Shown here in pieces: positions 8,230 through 15,818 of a stretch of DNA of 64,000 bases (positions are counted from its first letter, which is position 1; the number at the start of each line of letters is the position of its first letter). The notes below the pieces were generated by a model. It had not been told where the DNA came from. It searched no databases and saw nothing but the letters and a program-made list of their open reading frames with translations. Origin of the DNA: a virus; the IMG/VR virus record IMGVR_UViG_3300050821_006071, positions 1 through 64,000 of that record. One strand, 5' to 3'. The translations under genes were made by a program, and so were the position numbers.

Positions 8230-8397
8230 ATGACCGAGCAGACCCCAGAAGATGAGGCCCCCGTGGTGGTTCACTGCGAGCGTTGCGGGCAACCAAAGGT
8301 GCCCGACTTCTCCAGCAGCAACAACATACCCGTGCTCTCGTGCCCGACGCACGGGCCGACGGTAATTCACAACCCGATGTCGGCAAAGGGGCGCTAG
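8230..8397 (+). CDS. Small zinc-ribbon-like protein
   Basis: 55 aa: ATG, acidic leader, then HCERCGQPKVPDF and LSCPTHGPTVIHNP. A CxxC and a CPTH pair 18 residues later form a plausible four-ligand zinc site. GAGG lies about 11 nt upstream of the start. Such mini zinc proteins are frequent elsewhere in this genome. Function unknown. Confidence 0.6.
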   Translation: MTEQTPEDEAPVVVHCERCGQPKVPDFSSSNNIPVLSCPTHGPTVIHNPMSAKGR

Positions 8398-8634
8398 CGC
8401 GGGTATCACCGCTGTCACGCTAGGAGTAGTCAGCGGCACTCGGCAGAGTGCCACGGTGCGCTGTGAGCGGCCTTATACGGGCTATCACCGCTCTGGGTTA
8501 TCGCGGCTGCCACGCGTCCCGTGAAAGCCTTAACATTGCGTTCCGCTATTAAGGCTTACAAGTGCTCGGCTGCCCGGACATTGACCCAGCATTTAACCGT
8601 AGTGCTGCGCTTACGGCACCGAACTTTTCTTTTG
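8398..8634. other. Non-coding region with hairpins upstream of tRNA cluster
   Basis: No protein gene seen. Stable inverted repeats include GGCACTC/GAGTGCC with a 4-nt loop (8435-8452) and AAGCCTTAA/TTAAGGCTT with a 15-nt loop (8525-8557). A longer interrupted stem on the leftward strand spans roughly 8564-8630. It may be part of the same structured locus as 8837-9212. Confidence 0.5.
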
Positions 8635-8705
8635 CTCCCGTTCATGGATTCGAACCACGATAGCGAGAACCAAGGTCTCGCGTCCTGCCTTTGGACGAAA
8701 CGGGA
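8635..8705 (-). tRNA. tRNA-Gln (TTG anticodon)
   Basis: Full cloverleaf can be drawn: acceptor TCCCGTT/AACGGGA, D stem GTCC/GGAC, anticodon stem CGAGA/TCTCG with loop CCTTGGT, T arm CGTGG-TTCGAAT-CCATG, discriminator G, no encoded CCA. Positions 34-36 read TTG (Gln CAA/CAG). Position 33 is C instead of the nearly universal U, which could impair decoding or be an adaptive feature. 71 nt. Confidence 0.85.
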
Positions 8706-8765
8706 TGGGCTGCGCCATCGGTAGATGGCTAGCCAGAGCCTAGGCAATCCTTGCCGTAGGCGATG

Positions 8766-8832
8766 TGACGACACCGGGAATCGAACCACGGGGAAGCGAG
8801 CTTATGAGGCTCGCACCGTGCCTACTGCCGTC
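8766..8832 (-). tRNA. tRNA-Met (CAT), D-arm-poor
   Basis: Acceptor GACGGCA/TGTCGTC pairs fully (one G-T), anticodon stem CGAGC/GCTCG encloses CTCATAA, and the T arm has loop TTCGATT with a five-pair stem if one T is bulged. Only 12 nt separate acceptor and anticodon stems, so no normal D arm can form. It is either a specialised or a decaying tRNA. Anticodon CAT could also be read as Ile if the C were modified to lysidine. 67 nt, leftward. Confidence 0.65.
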
Positions 8833-8836
8833 AAAC

Positions 8837-9212
8837 CCCGCAATGCATAGCCATGATCTAGTCGTGCCATCGTTAGGCTATCGCCGCTGAATAGCGGTTA
8901 CGACTCATTGCGGGTTAAGGGGATTCACAGCCTCACTTGTATGCCGCTGGGCTGTGTCAGCGGCCCTTGCAGGTCTATGCGGAGGGGCCGACGGCGGCAG
9001 CGCCGTCTAGGCCCGAGGTCAGCCCGAAGCCCCTCCGGGGCTGGAATCGGCTGGTAAGCCGGCGGAATGCGCATCGCTCGCTGAAGCTCGCTCTGCACTC
9101 AAGTGGCGAAGCCACCCCTTCTATGGGCAACGCTAAGGCGTTGCCCCACGGGGTGTTCGCTCCATAAGCGCTCTCACGCAACGCCACCGCAACGGGCGGT
9201 GGCTCTAGCGTG
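8837..9212. ncRNA. Candidate large structured RNA
   Basis: 376 nt with no credible ORF and a series of strong folds. An outer stem pairs 8837-8845 with 8906-8914 (nine pairs). It encloses two crossing helices (8847-8852 with 8876-8881; 8860-8865 with 8900-8905) and a local hairpin 8884-8897, a pseudoknot topology. Further hairpins: 8943-8964 (7 bp), 8985-9014 (GGGCC plus GACGGCG, loop GCAG), 9028-9042, 9125-9146 (9 bp, loop TAAG), 9175-9212 (nested). Large ornate RNAs such as GOLLD and ROOL are known to sit near phage tRNAs. Membership in such a class is inference, and the transcribed strand is unknown. Confidence 0.5.
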
Positions 9213-9223
9213 TTCGCATTCCG

Positions 9224-9398
9224 CTCACACTTATAAGACTCACAAGAATTCGGCCAAGTAGGCCAAAATAGCCGTGTGACTTACGTCACATATACCCTAC
9301 CTATCCGGTCGTAACGGTCGCGTACCCCCCTCCTCTTTATGCTGGCAACCGCAAGGGCAACGGAAGGCACAGCGACATGAGCAGGGAAAACAGGCACA
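9224..9398 (+). promoter_or_regulatory. Leader of early operon with inverted repeat
   Basis: About 175 nt before the sigma-like gene. TGTGAC-ttac-GTCACA (9275-9290) is a perfect 6-bp inverted repeat, and GGCC-aagta-GGCC lies at 9253-9265. Both are plausible operator sites. No clear consensus promoter could be read. GGAAGG precedes an ATG at 9377 that opens only a short out-of-frame ORF. Confidence 0.45.
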
Positions 9399-10103
9399 AT
9401 GGAAAATTCCTCGACCGAAGTTGGCCTACCTCCGGAAAATCCTGTGAGTCTTACAGATGTCAGCGCTTCACAGACCGAGCACCCCGAGGATGCCCCCACG
9501 ATGAACGAACGCAAGGCCCGGCGAGTGCTCAACCGATTCAGCCGGCAGATAGACCACGCGGCAAGGGTTGCGGTGGACAGGTTCTCCCCCAAGGTGGAAA
9601 CCGACGACGCCAAGCAAGAGGCGTCCCTGCTGGTCTTGTCATACGCGGGGTTGGTGCAGGGAAGGCTTAGCGGCCAACTCGACCGCTGGACGAAGTTCGC
9701 CGGCGGGGACGAGCGGAGGATACGCGGGTTCCTCGGCAAGCAATTGATGCTGGACGTGCAACAGGTGTTCGGACGCCAGCTAGAGCATGATGTCACTGGG
9801 GTTTCCCTCGAAAACCTGCCGCCATCGCGGGAACCAAGCTGCTCCCCCGAGGACGGTTGGATAGCGCGGATAGACCAGGAGCGGTACGTCCGCAAGGAAT
9901 ACCCCTACCTGGCCATGCTGGCGCTAGACGAGATGACCGAGGCCGAGATGTCCGCAGAGACAGGCGTGCCCGATCGGACGATCAGGCGCCGGCTTGCTGA
10001 AGAGCGGCGTAGGGCACAGCATGACCCGTACTTCGTCCAGACCCGAGACGAGTTCCATTGGGTGCCGTGCCGAGACGACACGGCTTACAGTCAGGCGGCT
10101 TAG
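9399..10103 (+). CDS. RNA polymerase sigma-like factor
   Basis: 234 aa. The N-terminal 35 residues are polar. Residues about 38-110 resemble sigma region 2 (DDAKQEASLLVLSYAG). A C-terminal helix-turn-helix (MTEAEMSAETGVPDRTIRRRLAEERR) fits region 4, which contacts the -35 element. Being the first gene of the ~20-kb rightward operon, it could redirect host RNA polymerase to phage promoters. An internal ATG at 9501 (MNERKARR) is a possible alternative start. Assigned from motif layout; a non-sigma HTH regulator is the alternative. Confidence 0.65.
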   Translation: MENSSTEVGLPPENPVSLTDVSASQTEHPEDAPTMNERKARRVLNRFSRQIDHAARVAVDRFSPKVETDDAKQEASLLVLSYAGLVQGRLSGQLDRWTKFAGGDERRIRGFLGKQLMLDVQQVFGRQLEHDVTGVSLENLPPSREPSCSPEDGWIARIDQERYVRKEYPYLAMLALDEMTEAEMSAETGVPDRTIRRRLAEERRRAQHDPYFVQTRDEFHWVPCRDDTAYSQAA

Positions 10104-10105
10104 CC

Positions 10106-10411
10106 ATGATCCACACCGGACAACCCGAGATGGTCCTTTGCGCCGGACTAGCGCAATCCCTCGATGACAAAGGGGACACCGTTCTGAGCACGTGCGGCCA
10201 GCCGTTCGTGAAGGGAAGCGGGGTGGAAGCGTGCTGCTCGCTTTCCTGCTGGCTAGAGGCCAGTGAACGAAGGATAGCCACCGAGGTAGCGGCATGGGAT
10301 GACGTGTTCGGGTACGTGTTCGGGCACGGTGGAGATGACCCGCGCCGCACGCATCCGAAACTGTACGCCTACAAAGGCTGGAAAGCGCTCGATAGGGAGA
10401 CAACCCCGTGA
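10106..10411 (+). CDS. Hypothetical Cys-containing protein
   Basis: 101 aa starting 2 nt after the preceding stop. Contains several Cys (MVLCAGL, TCGQPF, CCSLSCW) that could bind zinc, then a mixed helix region (GWKALDRETTP end). No family recognised. It overlaps the next small gene by GTGA. Confidence 0.6.
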   Translation: MIHTGQPEMVLCAGLAQSLDDKGDTVLSTCGQPFVKGSGVEACCSLSCWLEASERRIATEVAAWDDVFGYVFGHGGDDPRRTHPKLYAYKGWKALDRETTP

Positions 10412-10545
10412 AGTACATCACGATCAGCGGCGAATGGCTTAACTCTTTCCCGAAGCTAGAGCGTCCCGTCCGGCTACGGCAGGTCTTCGACCTGGCCGAG
10501 CAACATCACTGGACCATCCGAGTATCAGGCCAGCACTGGTCATGA
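10408..10545 (+). CDS. Small hypothetical protein
   Basis: 45 aa from a GTG overlapping the upstream stop; its own stop overlaps the next ATG (ATGA). The peptide is MKYITISGEWLNSF..., basic with Trp and His. The double overlap and codon use argue that it is a real gene although very short. Function unknown. Confidence 0.55.
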   Translation: MKYITISGEWLNSFPKLERPVRLRQVFDLAEQHHWTIRVSGQHWS

Positions 10546-10742
10546 GTTCCGCCACGATATTCCTCACTCGCGATTGCCTCGAATCGCTGACAGGCCTTCT
10601 GGTAGCGCTGGTGCCGCTCAAGGAACGCGGCATCATCATCTGGTCAGCTCAAGTCGAGGTTGAGGGGCTGGATTGTGCCAAGGCGGCTGTTGCCTACAGT
10701 GAGTCCTTTGATGACTTCGTGGTCAGCCTGGAAAGCGTGTAG
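10542..10742 (+). CDS. Hypothetical protein
   Basis: 66 aa, compact alpha/beta appearance (ATIFLTRDCLESLTGLLVALVP; IIIWSAQVEVEGLDCAKA). Coupled by ATGA to the upstream gene. No family recognised. Confidence 0.6.
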   Translation: MSSATIFLTRDCLESLTGLLVALVPLKERGIIIWSAQVEVEGLDCAKAAVAYSESFDDFVVSLESV

Positions 10743-10744
10743 CC

Positions 10745-11104
10745 ATGGCTGTTGTCCATTACGACGACGGTTCCGACACGTACCGCGTGCGGACGGTAAA
10801 CCTGGAGTCCGGCAGCGCGTATGACACGGACGAGCCTGCCGACCCCAACGAGGTGGCGGCAGAGAGGGAACTGCGGTCTAAGTACCCGCTGCTCTGCGAG
10901 CGGTTCCTGGACGGCTACAGCGAAAGCCAGGTGGCCCGAGGGCACGGGGCCACCGTGGCGCGGATACGCCAGATGGTGGCCGTAGAGCTGTACAACGCCC
11001 AACTAGACCCTCACACGAAGAGCGGCCTCGGCCACGCACTGGTGACGATGCCCGCCACCTGCCGCCAGGTACGCGACGTGTGCCAGTCCCGGCCGGTGTT
11101 ATAA
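10745..11104 (+). CDS. Sigma-region-4-like HTH protein
   Basis: 119 aa. Residues 45-80 (YPLLCERFLDGYSESQVARG followed by TVARIRQMVAVEL) parallel the C-terminal HTH of the sigma-like protein at 9399 (EYPYLAMLALDEMTEAEMSA...). It may therefore be a shorter relative lacking region 2, acting as a transcriptional co-factor. It begins 2 nt after the upstream stop. Confidence 0.6.
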   Translation: MAVVHYDDGSDTYRVRTVNLESGSAYDTDEPADPNEVAAERELRSKYPLLCERFLDGYSESQVARGHGATVARIRQMVAVELYNAQLDPHTKSGLGHALVTMPATCRQVRDVCQSRPVL

Positions 11105-11108
11105 GCCC

Positions 11109-11276
11109 ATGCTAGATGAGAGCAGGAATCGCAAGATCGAGGCACGCGCGTCGCGTTGGCTTGATGATGGCATTAACTGGTCACGGTGGGAGCGAGAAAT
11201 GCGCGGCCGAGCGGTCAAGGCTCGGGCAGCCGACCGAATTCTCTACGTCCTTTATCGGCTATGGGCATGGCTCTAG
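11109..11276 (+). CDS. Small basic hypothetical protein
   Basis: 55 aa, very Arg/Trp-rich (WSRWEREMRGRAVKARAADR; ending YRLWAWL). Starts 4 nt after the upstream stop and overlaps the next gene. Possibly nucleic-acid binding by charge alone. Confidence 0.55.
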   Translation: MLDESRNRKIEARASRWLDDGINWSRWEREMRGRAVKARAADRILYVLYRLWAWL

Positions 11277-11635
11277 CAATTTCCCCGCACGACCACTTCG
11301 TGTTCACGTGCGGTGCCTGCCACCAACTTGCGTTCGCGATTCATGAGGCCACGGGGTGGCCGGTGTGCGCGTTCTGGGGTGTGTACAAGGGCAAGTATGA
11401 CTATGACGTTCACGCCTTCGTCAGGACGCCTCGGGGCACGTTCCTTGACATAGACGGCGAGCACACCCGCTACGGCATGTGCAAGAAATGGCACTCGCGG
11501 CACATTCACACAGTCAGGGATGTTACCACGTTCATGGCCGAGTGGGACTCGGATTGCTGGTGCAGTGCATACGACAGAGCAAGAGAGCTTGTACCCACGG
11601 TACTCGCGTTTTACGAGGAAGGCACGCAGCGATGA
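11267..11635 (+). CDS. Putative papain-fold cysteine hydrolase
   Basis: 122 aa. Cys at CGACHQLA near the start of a helix, His in the strand YDVHAFVRTP and Asp in TFLDIDGEHT occur in the order and spacing of NlpC/transglutaminase-like papain folds. Additional Cys pairs (CGAC, CWC) may be structural. It is ATGA-coupled to the phosphoribosyltransferase, so the two may act on a common substrate. Substrate unknown. The start at 11267 is chosen because it overlaps the upstream stop; 11261 is equally possible. Confidence 0.55.
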   Translation: MALAISPHDHFVFTCGACHQLAFAIHEATGWPVCAFWGVYKGKYDYDVHAFVRTPRGTFLDIDGEHTRYGMCKKWHSRHIHTVRDVTTFMAEWDSDCWCSAYDRARELVPTVLAFYEEGTQR

Positions 11636-12108
11636 TTTACGGCGATGGCACGTTCGACGATCTCGCCCGAGTGGTAGACCTCACCGTGGATAAACTCAAA
11701 AAGCACGCACATGAATTTGACACGATCGTAGTCTGTGGCCTGAGCGGCGTTGTGGTCGGCTCGCCGGTAGCGCTGAGGCTTTGCAAGCCGCTGGTCATCA
11801 TCCGCAAAGCGGATGACACGAACATTCACCATTGCGGCGGGCAGATCGTCAACCCATACCGCTTGGAGAGGTCGAGGCGGTACCTGATACTTGATGACTT
11901 CATCTCATCGGGCCGCACGGTGAAATACATTCACGATCGGGTTACCCTTGCGCTTAAGCATGCCCTTGACGGGCAGCCCAAGTGCGTCGGGGCATGCCTT
12001 TACGAGGAGCTTTGCCAGGATTCTGACGCGATCAGGGATGTTTCAACCTTGTGCTTGCCACCGCTGCCGCAACCAAAGCTGGCTCAGAGTGCAATACCTT
12101 GGTGGTAA
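11632..12108 (+). CDS. Type I phosphoribosyltransferase-like protein
   Basis: 158 aa. The PRPP-binding loop is clear (YLILDDFISSGRTVK: two acidic residues followed by SGRT), preceded by the fold's early beta strand and loop (TIVVCGLSGVVVGSPVA). Family enzymes transfer ribose-5-phosphate from PRPP to a base or release it. The natural base cannot be told. A role in nucleotide salvage or base modification during infection is inferred. ATGA overlap gives the start at 11632. Confidence 0.75.
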   Translation: MIYGDGTFDDLARVVDLTVDKLKKHAHEFDTIVVCGLSGVVVGSPVALRLCKPLVIIRKADDTNIHHCGGQIVNPYRLERSRRYLILDDFISSGRTVKYIHDRVTLALKHALDGQPKCVGACLYEELCQDSDAIRDVSTLCLPPLPQPKLAQSAIPWW

Positions 12109-12200
12109 GGATTCGATTGCCTGCTCATCGAGCAAGAGCAAAACTATATGCCGCATATCGCTCAGCGCATGGAGAAATACACGGAGTCAGGTGAAGCGGC
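12089..12200 (+). pseudogene. Possible fragment of an adenine methyltransferase start
   Basis: In the gap before the polymerase, a GTG frame reads VQYLGGKDSIA, resembling the N-terminal GGK motif of D12-class adenine methyltransferases. It then loses similarity after about 11 residues. No further methyltransferase sequence follows, so this would be a remnant left by replacement. Weak evidence. Confidence 0.25.
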
Positions 12201-13931
12201 ATGAGCGTTGTCACGTTTGACCTAGAGGCGGCCGACGCTGACCAGTTGTTCACCTATGGCCCCGAGTTCGTCAGGCTCTGCGGCAGTGACGCCATGGGCG
12301 AGGTGGAGCTGACCACCAACCCCTATGAACTGGTCAAGATCCTCGATGACGCGGCATACGTCACAGGCCATAACATCATGGGGTTTGACCTCTTGGCGCT
12401 GGCCTACTACTACGGGGCCGACTGGGAATCACTGGCGGCCAAGAGCATAGACACGCTGCTGTTGGCCCGGCTCGACTACCCGCCCGAGTCACGCGATACG
12501 GGCGGCAGCGTAGACCGCTACGACTTGGATCACGTGGCGGAACGCCTCGGGGTAGCGGGCAAGACAGACAGCATCAAGGAACTCGCACTCAAGCACGGCG
12601 GGTACGACAAAATTCCCGTGGATGATCCTGAGTACCGCGCGTACCTCATGGGAGACGTTCGGGCTAGCAGAGAGGTGTTCAAGGCCCTGCACTCGGCTTG
12701 GACACCGTACGCGCAGCGAGAGCACAAGGTTCAGACCATCTTCGGCAGGATGAGCCTTAACGGCTTTTTGGTTGACGTTCCGCTACTCGGCCAGCGGCTG
12801 GCCGATGGTGAGGCTCACAAGCATGAGGCCCTGGAGATCCTGCGAGACGACTACGATTTGCCGCTCGGCCGCTTTGTGTGGAAGGGCAGAGGGGACGCCA
12901 AAGAGGAGCACTGGGAGGATTTCACCAACCCGCTGTCATCCCTCGAAGGCCGGCAATGGCTCATAGACGTCTATGATGCCTACGGCATCAACAACCCTCC
13001 CGTCACGGATAAGGGCAGGCTCGCCACTAGCGCTGAGTCGCTGAAGTCAATTGCAGAGAATGAGGCCAACCACCCCGACCTGCGCAGGATCATGGAACTG
13101 ATGTCGATCGTCACTACCACGCGTACGGTTTACCAGACCGTTGAGGGGTGCCTGACCGATGACGGCCGCGTGCATCCTCTCATCAACATGGGCCAGGCCT
13201 CGGGCCGATCGAGCGTCACCAACCCTGGCCTAACGGTGTTCGGCAAGCGTGGCGGCCGATGGCGTGAGCGAGAGATCTTCGTGCCCGAGGAAGGGCATGT
13301 GATCCTGTCTTGCGACATGAGCCAACTCGACATGCGGGCGATAGCTGCACTCAGCCAGGACCCTGCCTATATCGAGATGTGCCAGCAAGGCAAAGACCTG
13401 CACACGGAGATTGCAATTGCGGTCACGGGTGACCCGAGCATGCGCAACGCGTGCAAGCCAATCGGCCATGGCTACAACTACGGGCTGGGCAAAAACAAGA
13501 TGATCTCGGAGGGCTTTGACGCTGACTTGGTCAAGCTCTTCTTCGAGATGATGCCGAGGCGGTTCCCGCGCGTGCGGGAATGGCAGGAAGACACACGGCA
13601 CATAGGCGCATCGGGTCAGCTACTAGACAACGGGTGGGGCCGAAAGATGCGCTGTGACCCTCAGCGCGCTTATACACAGGCGCCGGCCCTGATGGGCCAA
13701 GGCTGCGCGGCCGACATCATGAAAGAGGCATTGCTGCGCATGCCGTCGGACCTTAGGCCTTACTACCGCATGTTCATGCATGACGAAGGCGTGTGGTCGG
13801 TGCCAGCAAAGGACGCTGACGAGATTGGGCGCGCGATACAGGAAGCGATGACGTTTGAATGGCGTGGCGTGCCGATGCTCTGTGAGCTGAGCAAGCCGGG
13901 CGAGAATTGGGGTCAAGTGAGTGCGAAATGA
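12201..13931 (+). CDS. DNA polymerase, family A, with 3'-5' exonuclease domain
   Basis: 576 aa. Exonuclease motifs: FDLEAAD (Exo I), GHNIMGFDLLAL (Exo II) and YRAYLMGDVRAS (Exo III). Polymerase motifs: SCDMSQLDMRAIA (motif A with the catalytic Asp), RNACKPIGHGYNYG (motif B, R-K-YG) and MFMHDEGVW (motif C, HDE). Compact compared with T7 gp5 (704 aa). It is the replicative polymerase, acting with the helicase and primase genes downstream in the same operon. Confidence 0.95.
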   Translation: MSVVTFDLEAADADQLFTYGPEFVRLCGSDAMGEVELTTNPYELVKILDDAAYVTGHNIMGFDLLALAYYYGADWESLAAKSIDTLLLARLDYPPESRDTGGSVDRYDLDHVAERLGVAGKTDSIKELALKHGGYDKIPVDDPEYRAYLMGDVRASREVFKALHSAWTPYAQREHKVQTIFGRMSLNGFLVDVPLLGQRLADGEAHKHEALEILRDDYDLPLGRFVWKGRGDAKEEHWEDFTNPLSSLEGRQWLIDVYDAYGINNPPVTDKGRLATSAESLKSIAENEANHPDLRRIMELMSIVTTTRTVYQTVEGCLTDDGRVHPLINMGQASGRSSVTNPGLTVFGKRGGRWREREIFVPEEGHVILSCDMSQLDMRAIAALSQDPAYIEMCQQGKDLHTEIAIAVTGDPSMRNACKPIGHGYNYGLGKNKMISEGFDADLVKLFFEMMPRRFPRVREWQEDTRHIGASGQLLDNGWGRKMRCDPQRAYTQAPALMGQGCAADIMKEALLRMPSDLRPYYRMFMHDEGVWSVPAKDADEIGRAIQEAMTFEWRGVPMLCELSKPGENWGQVSAK

Positions 13932-14062
13932 AACATGACATCTTCGCCTTCCACATTTTCTGTGGTTGCATGAATCAGGGCTGCCAGGAACACCGAAGGT
14001 GCATGATCTGCAAGCAATGGAACCCAGACCCCATGTCCGATTGTCCGGGGCCGCTGAAATGA
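13928..14062 (+). CDS. Small Cys-rich protein
   Basis: 44 aa, ATGA-coupled on both sides. Cys pattern CGCMNQGCQEH then CMICK and a later C gives a plausible zinc-binding microprotein. Located between polymerase and a broken zinc-ribbon gene. Function unknown. Confidence 0.55.
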   Translation: MKHDIFAFHIFCGCMNQGCQEHRRCMICKQWNPDPMSDCPGPLK

Positions 14063-14291
14063 GCGTGCCTATGAGACTTGATGACCCGTGCTATTGGATG
14101 CTCTCTGACGACTTCACGACAACCCCAGTGGTTTTCCATAAGGGTTGCTATATATATGCGAAGACCCTGAGTTCGCGCAAATGGGCCTGCCGCTCTGCCG
14201 CAAGTGCATTAAGTGCGGCGGCCACGTTGCGGCCGACGATGACGCTTGCGACGATTGCGGGCATGTAGAGACCCCCGAGGATTATCTATGA
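14059..14291 (+). pseudogene. Zinc-ribbon protein split by a TA-repeat frameshift
   Basis: The first frame from ATG 14059 gives MSVPMRLDDPCYWML...VVFHKGCYIY and then loses its pattern. Two bases out of phase, the sequence continues CEDPEFAQMGLPLCRKCIKC, CGGHVAADDDACDDCGH and ends ATGA-coupled to the methyltransferase. The switch falls exactly in TATATATAT (14149-14157). One TA fewer would give GCYICEDPEF and restore a ~76-aa protein with at least four CxxC/CxC ligands. Either a decay mutation, an assembly slip, or a phase-variable repeat. Confidence 0.7.
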
Positions 14292-15007
14292 GCAAGCCTC
14301 TGCTGTTGGACTTGTTTTGCGGGGCCGGCGGGGCTTCAATGGGCTACTACCACGCGGGGTTTGATGTTGTGGGAGTAGACATCAAGCCTATGCCTCGGTA
14401 CCCCTTTGCCTTTATCAAGTCCGATGCCTTGGAGTTCCTAGACTACTTCCTTGCGCAAAGGCAAGAGCATGGCGAGAGTGCTCTACTGGATAAGGTGGTG
14501 GCCATACACGCTAGCCCACCATGCCAGCAATGGTCCGTGATGAGCCGTTGCCGTCCGGGGCTGGCCGCTACCTACCCGGCACTGATCGAGCCGACTTGCG
14601 AGAGGCTGCAAGCCCTCGGCTTGCCCTACGTCATCGAGAATGTACCCAAGGCACCGCTAAACAACCCAACGGTTCTGTGCGGTAGTCAGTTTAACCTGAC
14701 CTCGGCATGGAAGGGCGACAGAGTTGGGCTACGGCGACACAGAGGCTTTGAGGCTAGCTTCTGCCTACCTGATCCGGGGCCATGCGACCACACTTACCGG
14801 TTTGCTACTGTTGCCGGCCACGGTAGGAGGAACGTGCCCTATTGGAGTGGCAAAGGGTATGCGCAGCTAGCGCGTGATTTGATGGGCATTCAATGGATGA
14901 GCCGTGATGAACTCGATGAGGCCATACCGCCCGCATACACGCGGTATGTTGGTGGCCATCTCATGGCGCACCTACGCGATAGAGCACAACTGAGGTTGGC
15001 CGCATGA
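14288..15007 (+). CDS. DNA (cytosine-5) methyltransferase
   Basis: 239 aa. Motif I DLFCGAGGASMGYYHAGF (SAM binding), motif IV ASPPCQQWS with the catalytic Cys, motif VI YVIENVPKAPL and a C-terminal motif X-like AIPPAYTRYVGGHL. Short for the family, with a minimal target recognition region between residues 130 and 200. Probably methylates phage DNA to evade host restriction. Start fixed by ATGA overlap. Confidence 0.9.
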   Translation: MSKPLLLDLFCGAGGASMGYYHAGFDVVGVDIKPMPRYPFAFIKSDALEFLDYFLAQRQEHGESALLDKVVAIHASPPCQQWSVMSRCRPGLAATYPALIEPTCERLQALGLPYVIENVPKAPLNNPTVLCGSQFNLTSAWKGDRVGLRRHRGFEASFCLPDPGPCDHTYRFATVAGHGRRNVPYWSGKGYAQLARDLMGIQWMSRDELDEAIPPAYTRYVGGHLMAHLRDRAQLRLAA

Positions 15008-15008
15008 C

Positions 15009-15818
15009 ATGTACACATTGAAGAAGCTAGCCTCACGGACGGGAAACCTCGGCAAGCCGCTCCCGACGCCATGCGGGTTTGACTCGTGGTCGCTGTCGAG
15101 CGTCCAGTTCCGGCATGGGGCTACCTCGATGATCGCTGGCAAGCCAGGGAGTTTCAAGAGCATTCTCGGGCTGAACATGGCCGCGTGGTGGGCAAGCCAC
15201 GAAAAGCTGAGCGTGTTGTATTTCTCGGCCGATAGCGACGAATTCACCGTGGGCCGCCGGCTGGCAGGGGTGATCACGGGTCATCTTCAGTCAACCGTCG
15301 AGGCCAACATGGAGAAAGACCCCCATTGCTATGACCAGGCATTCAAGAGCCTCGGGGACATAGAATTCGTCTACGATCAGATGGACGCGGAAGGCGTAAA
15401 GGACTACATAGAGGCATTCGAGCTGATCTATGGTGCCTACCCGGACGTGGTCTTCATAGACAACTTGATTGACTTCGCGGACAGCCCCGATGATTGGGCC
15501 GGCATGCTGCTGTTCATCCGGGCTATGGACGGCATAGCGCGCAAGACGAAGGCGCATGTCTGCATTCTGCACCACGCCAAGATACGGACGGACAACAAGC
15601 GGGACGGGTGGCCCCCAAGCGATTGGGAGATAAGCGGGAAGGTAACGCAGCTATCCCGCATGGTCATCACCGTTGCCTCCGAGGGCCGCCACCTCTATTT
15701 CGCGCCCGTCAAGAACACCAACGGGCCGCAAGACGACAGTGCGCGCGTGCGCTACGGCTTCTTCGTAAAAGAGTCCCTGAGGATCAGGGACACAGGATAC
15801 AGGGGGGTAGCGGAATGA
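15009..15818 (+). CDS. DnaB/RecA-like ATPase (replicative helicase candidate)
   Basis: 269 aa. Walker A is SMIAGKPGSFKSILGLNMA, Walker B is DVVFIDNLIDF, followed by a sensor-like strand ending CILHHAK. This is the RecA-fold core of DnaB-family or RepA-like helicases without an N-terminal primase-binding domain. With polymerase and primase in the same operon, a replicative helicase role is likely. A helicase-loader ATPase is the alternative. Confidence 0.75.
   Translation: MYTLKKLASRTGNLGKPLPTPCGFDSWSLSSVQFRHGATSMIAGKPGSFKSILGLNMAAWWASHEKLSVLYFSADSDEFTVGRRLAGVITGHLQSTVEANMEKDPHCYDQAFKSLGDIEFVYDQMDAEGVKDYIEAFELIYGAYPDVVFIDNLIDFADSPDDWAGMLLFIRAMDGIARKTKAHVCILHHAKIRTDNKRDGWPPSDWEISGKVTQLSRMVITVASEGRHLYFAPVKNTNGPQDDSARVRYGFFVKESLRIRDTGYRGVAE

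Noticed and set aside
8558-8632. Possible third leftward tRNA
   Set aside because: A tRNA-like acceptor can be drawn, but the T arm is displaced by two bases and no standard anticodon arm forms; better treated as part of the structured region.
9377-9670. 97-aa frame overlapping the sigma-like gene start
   Set aside because: Has a fair ribosome site but low-quality protein sequence; the 9399 frame is clearly the coding one.
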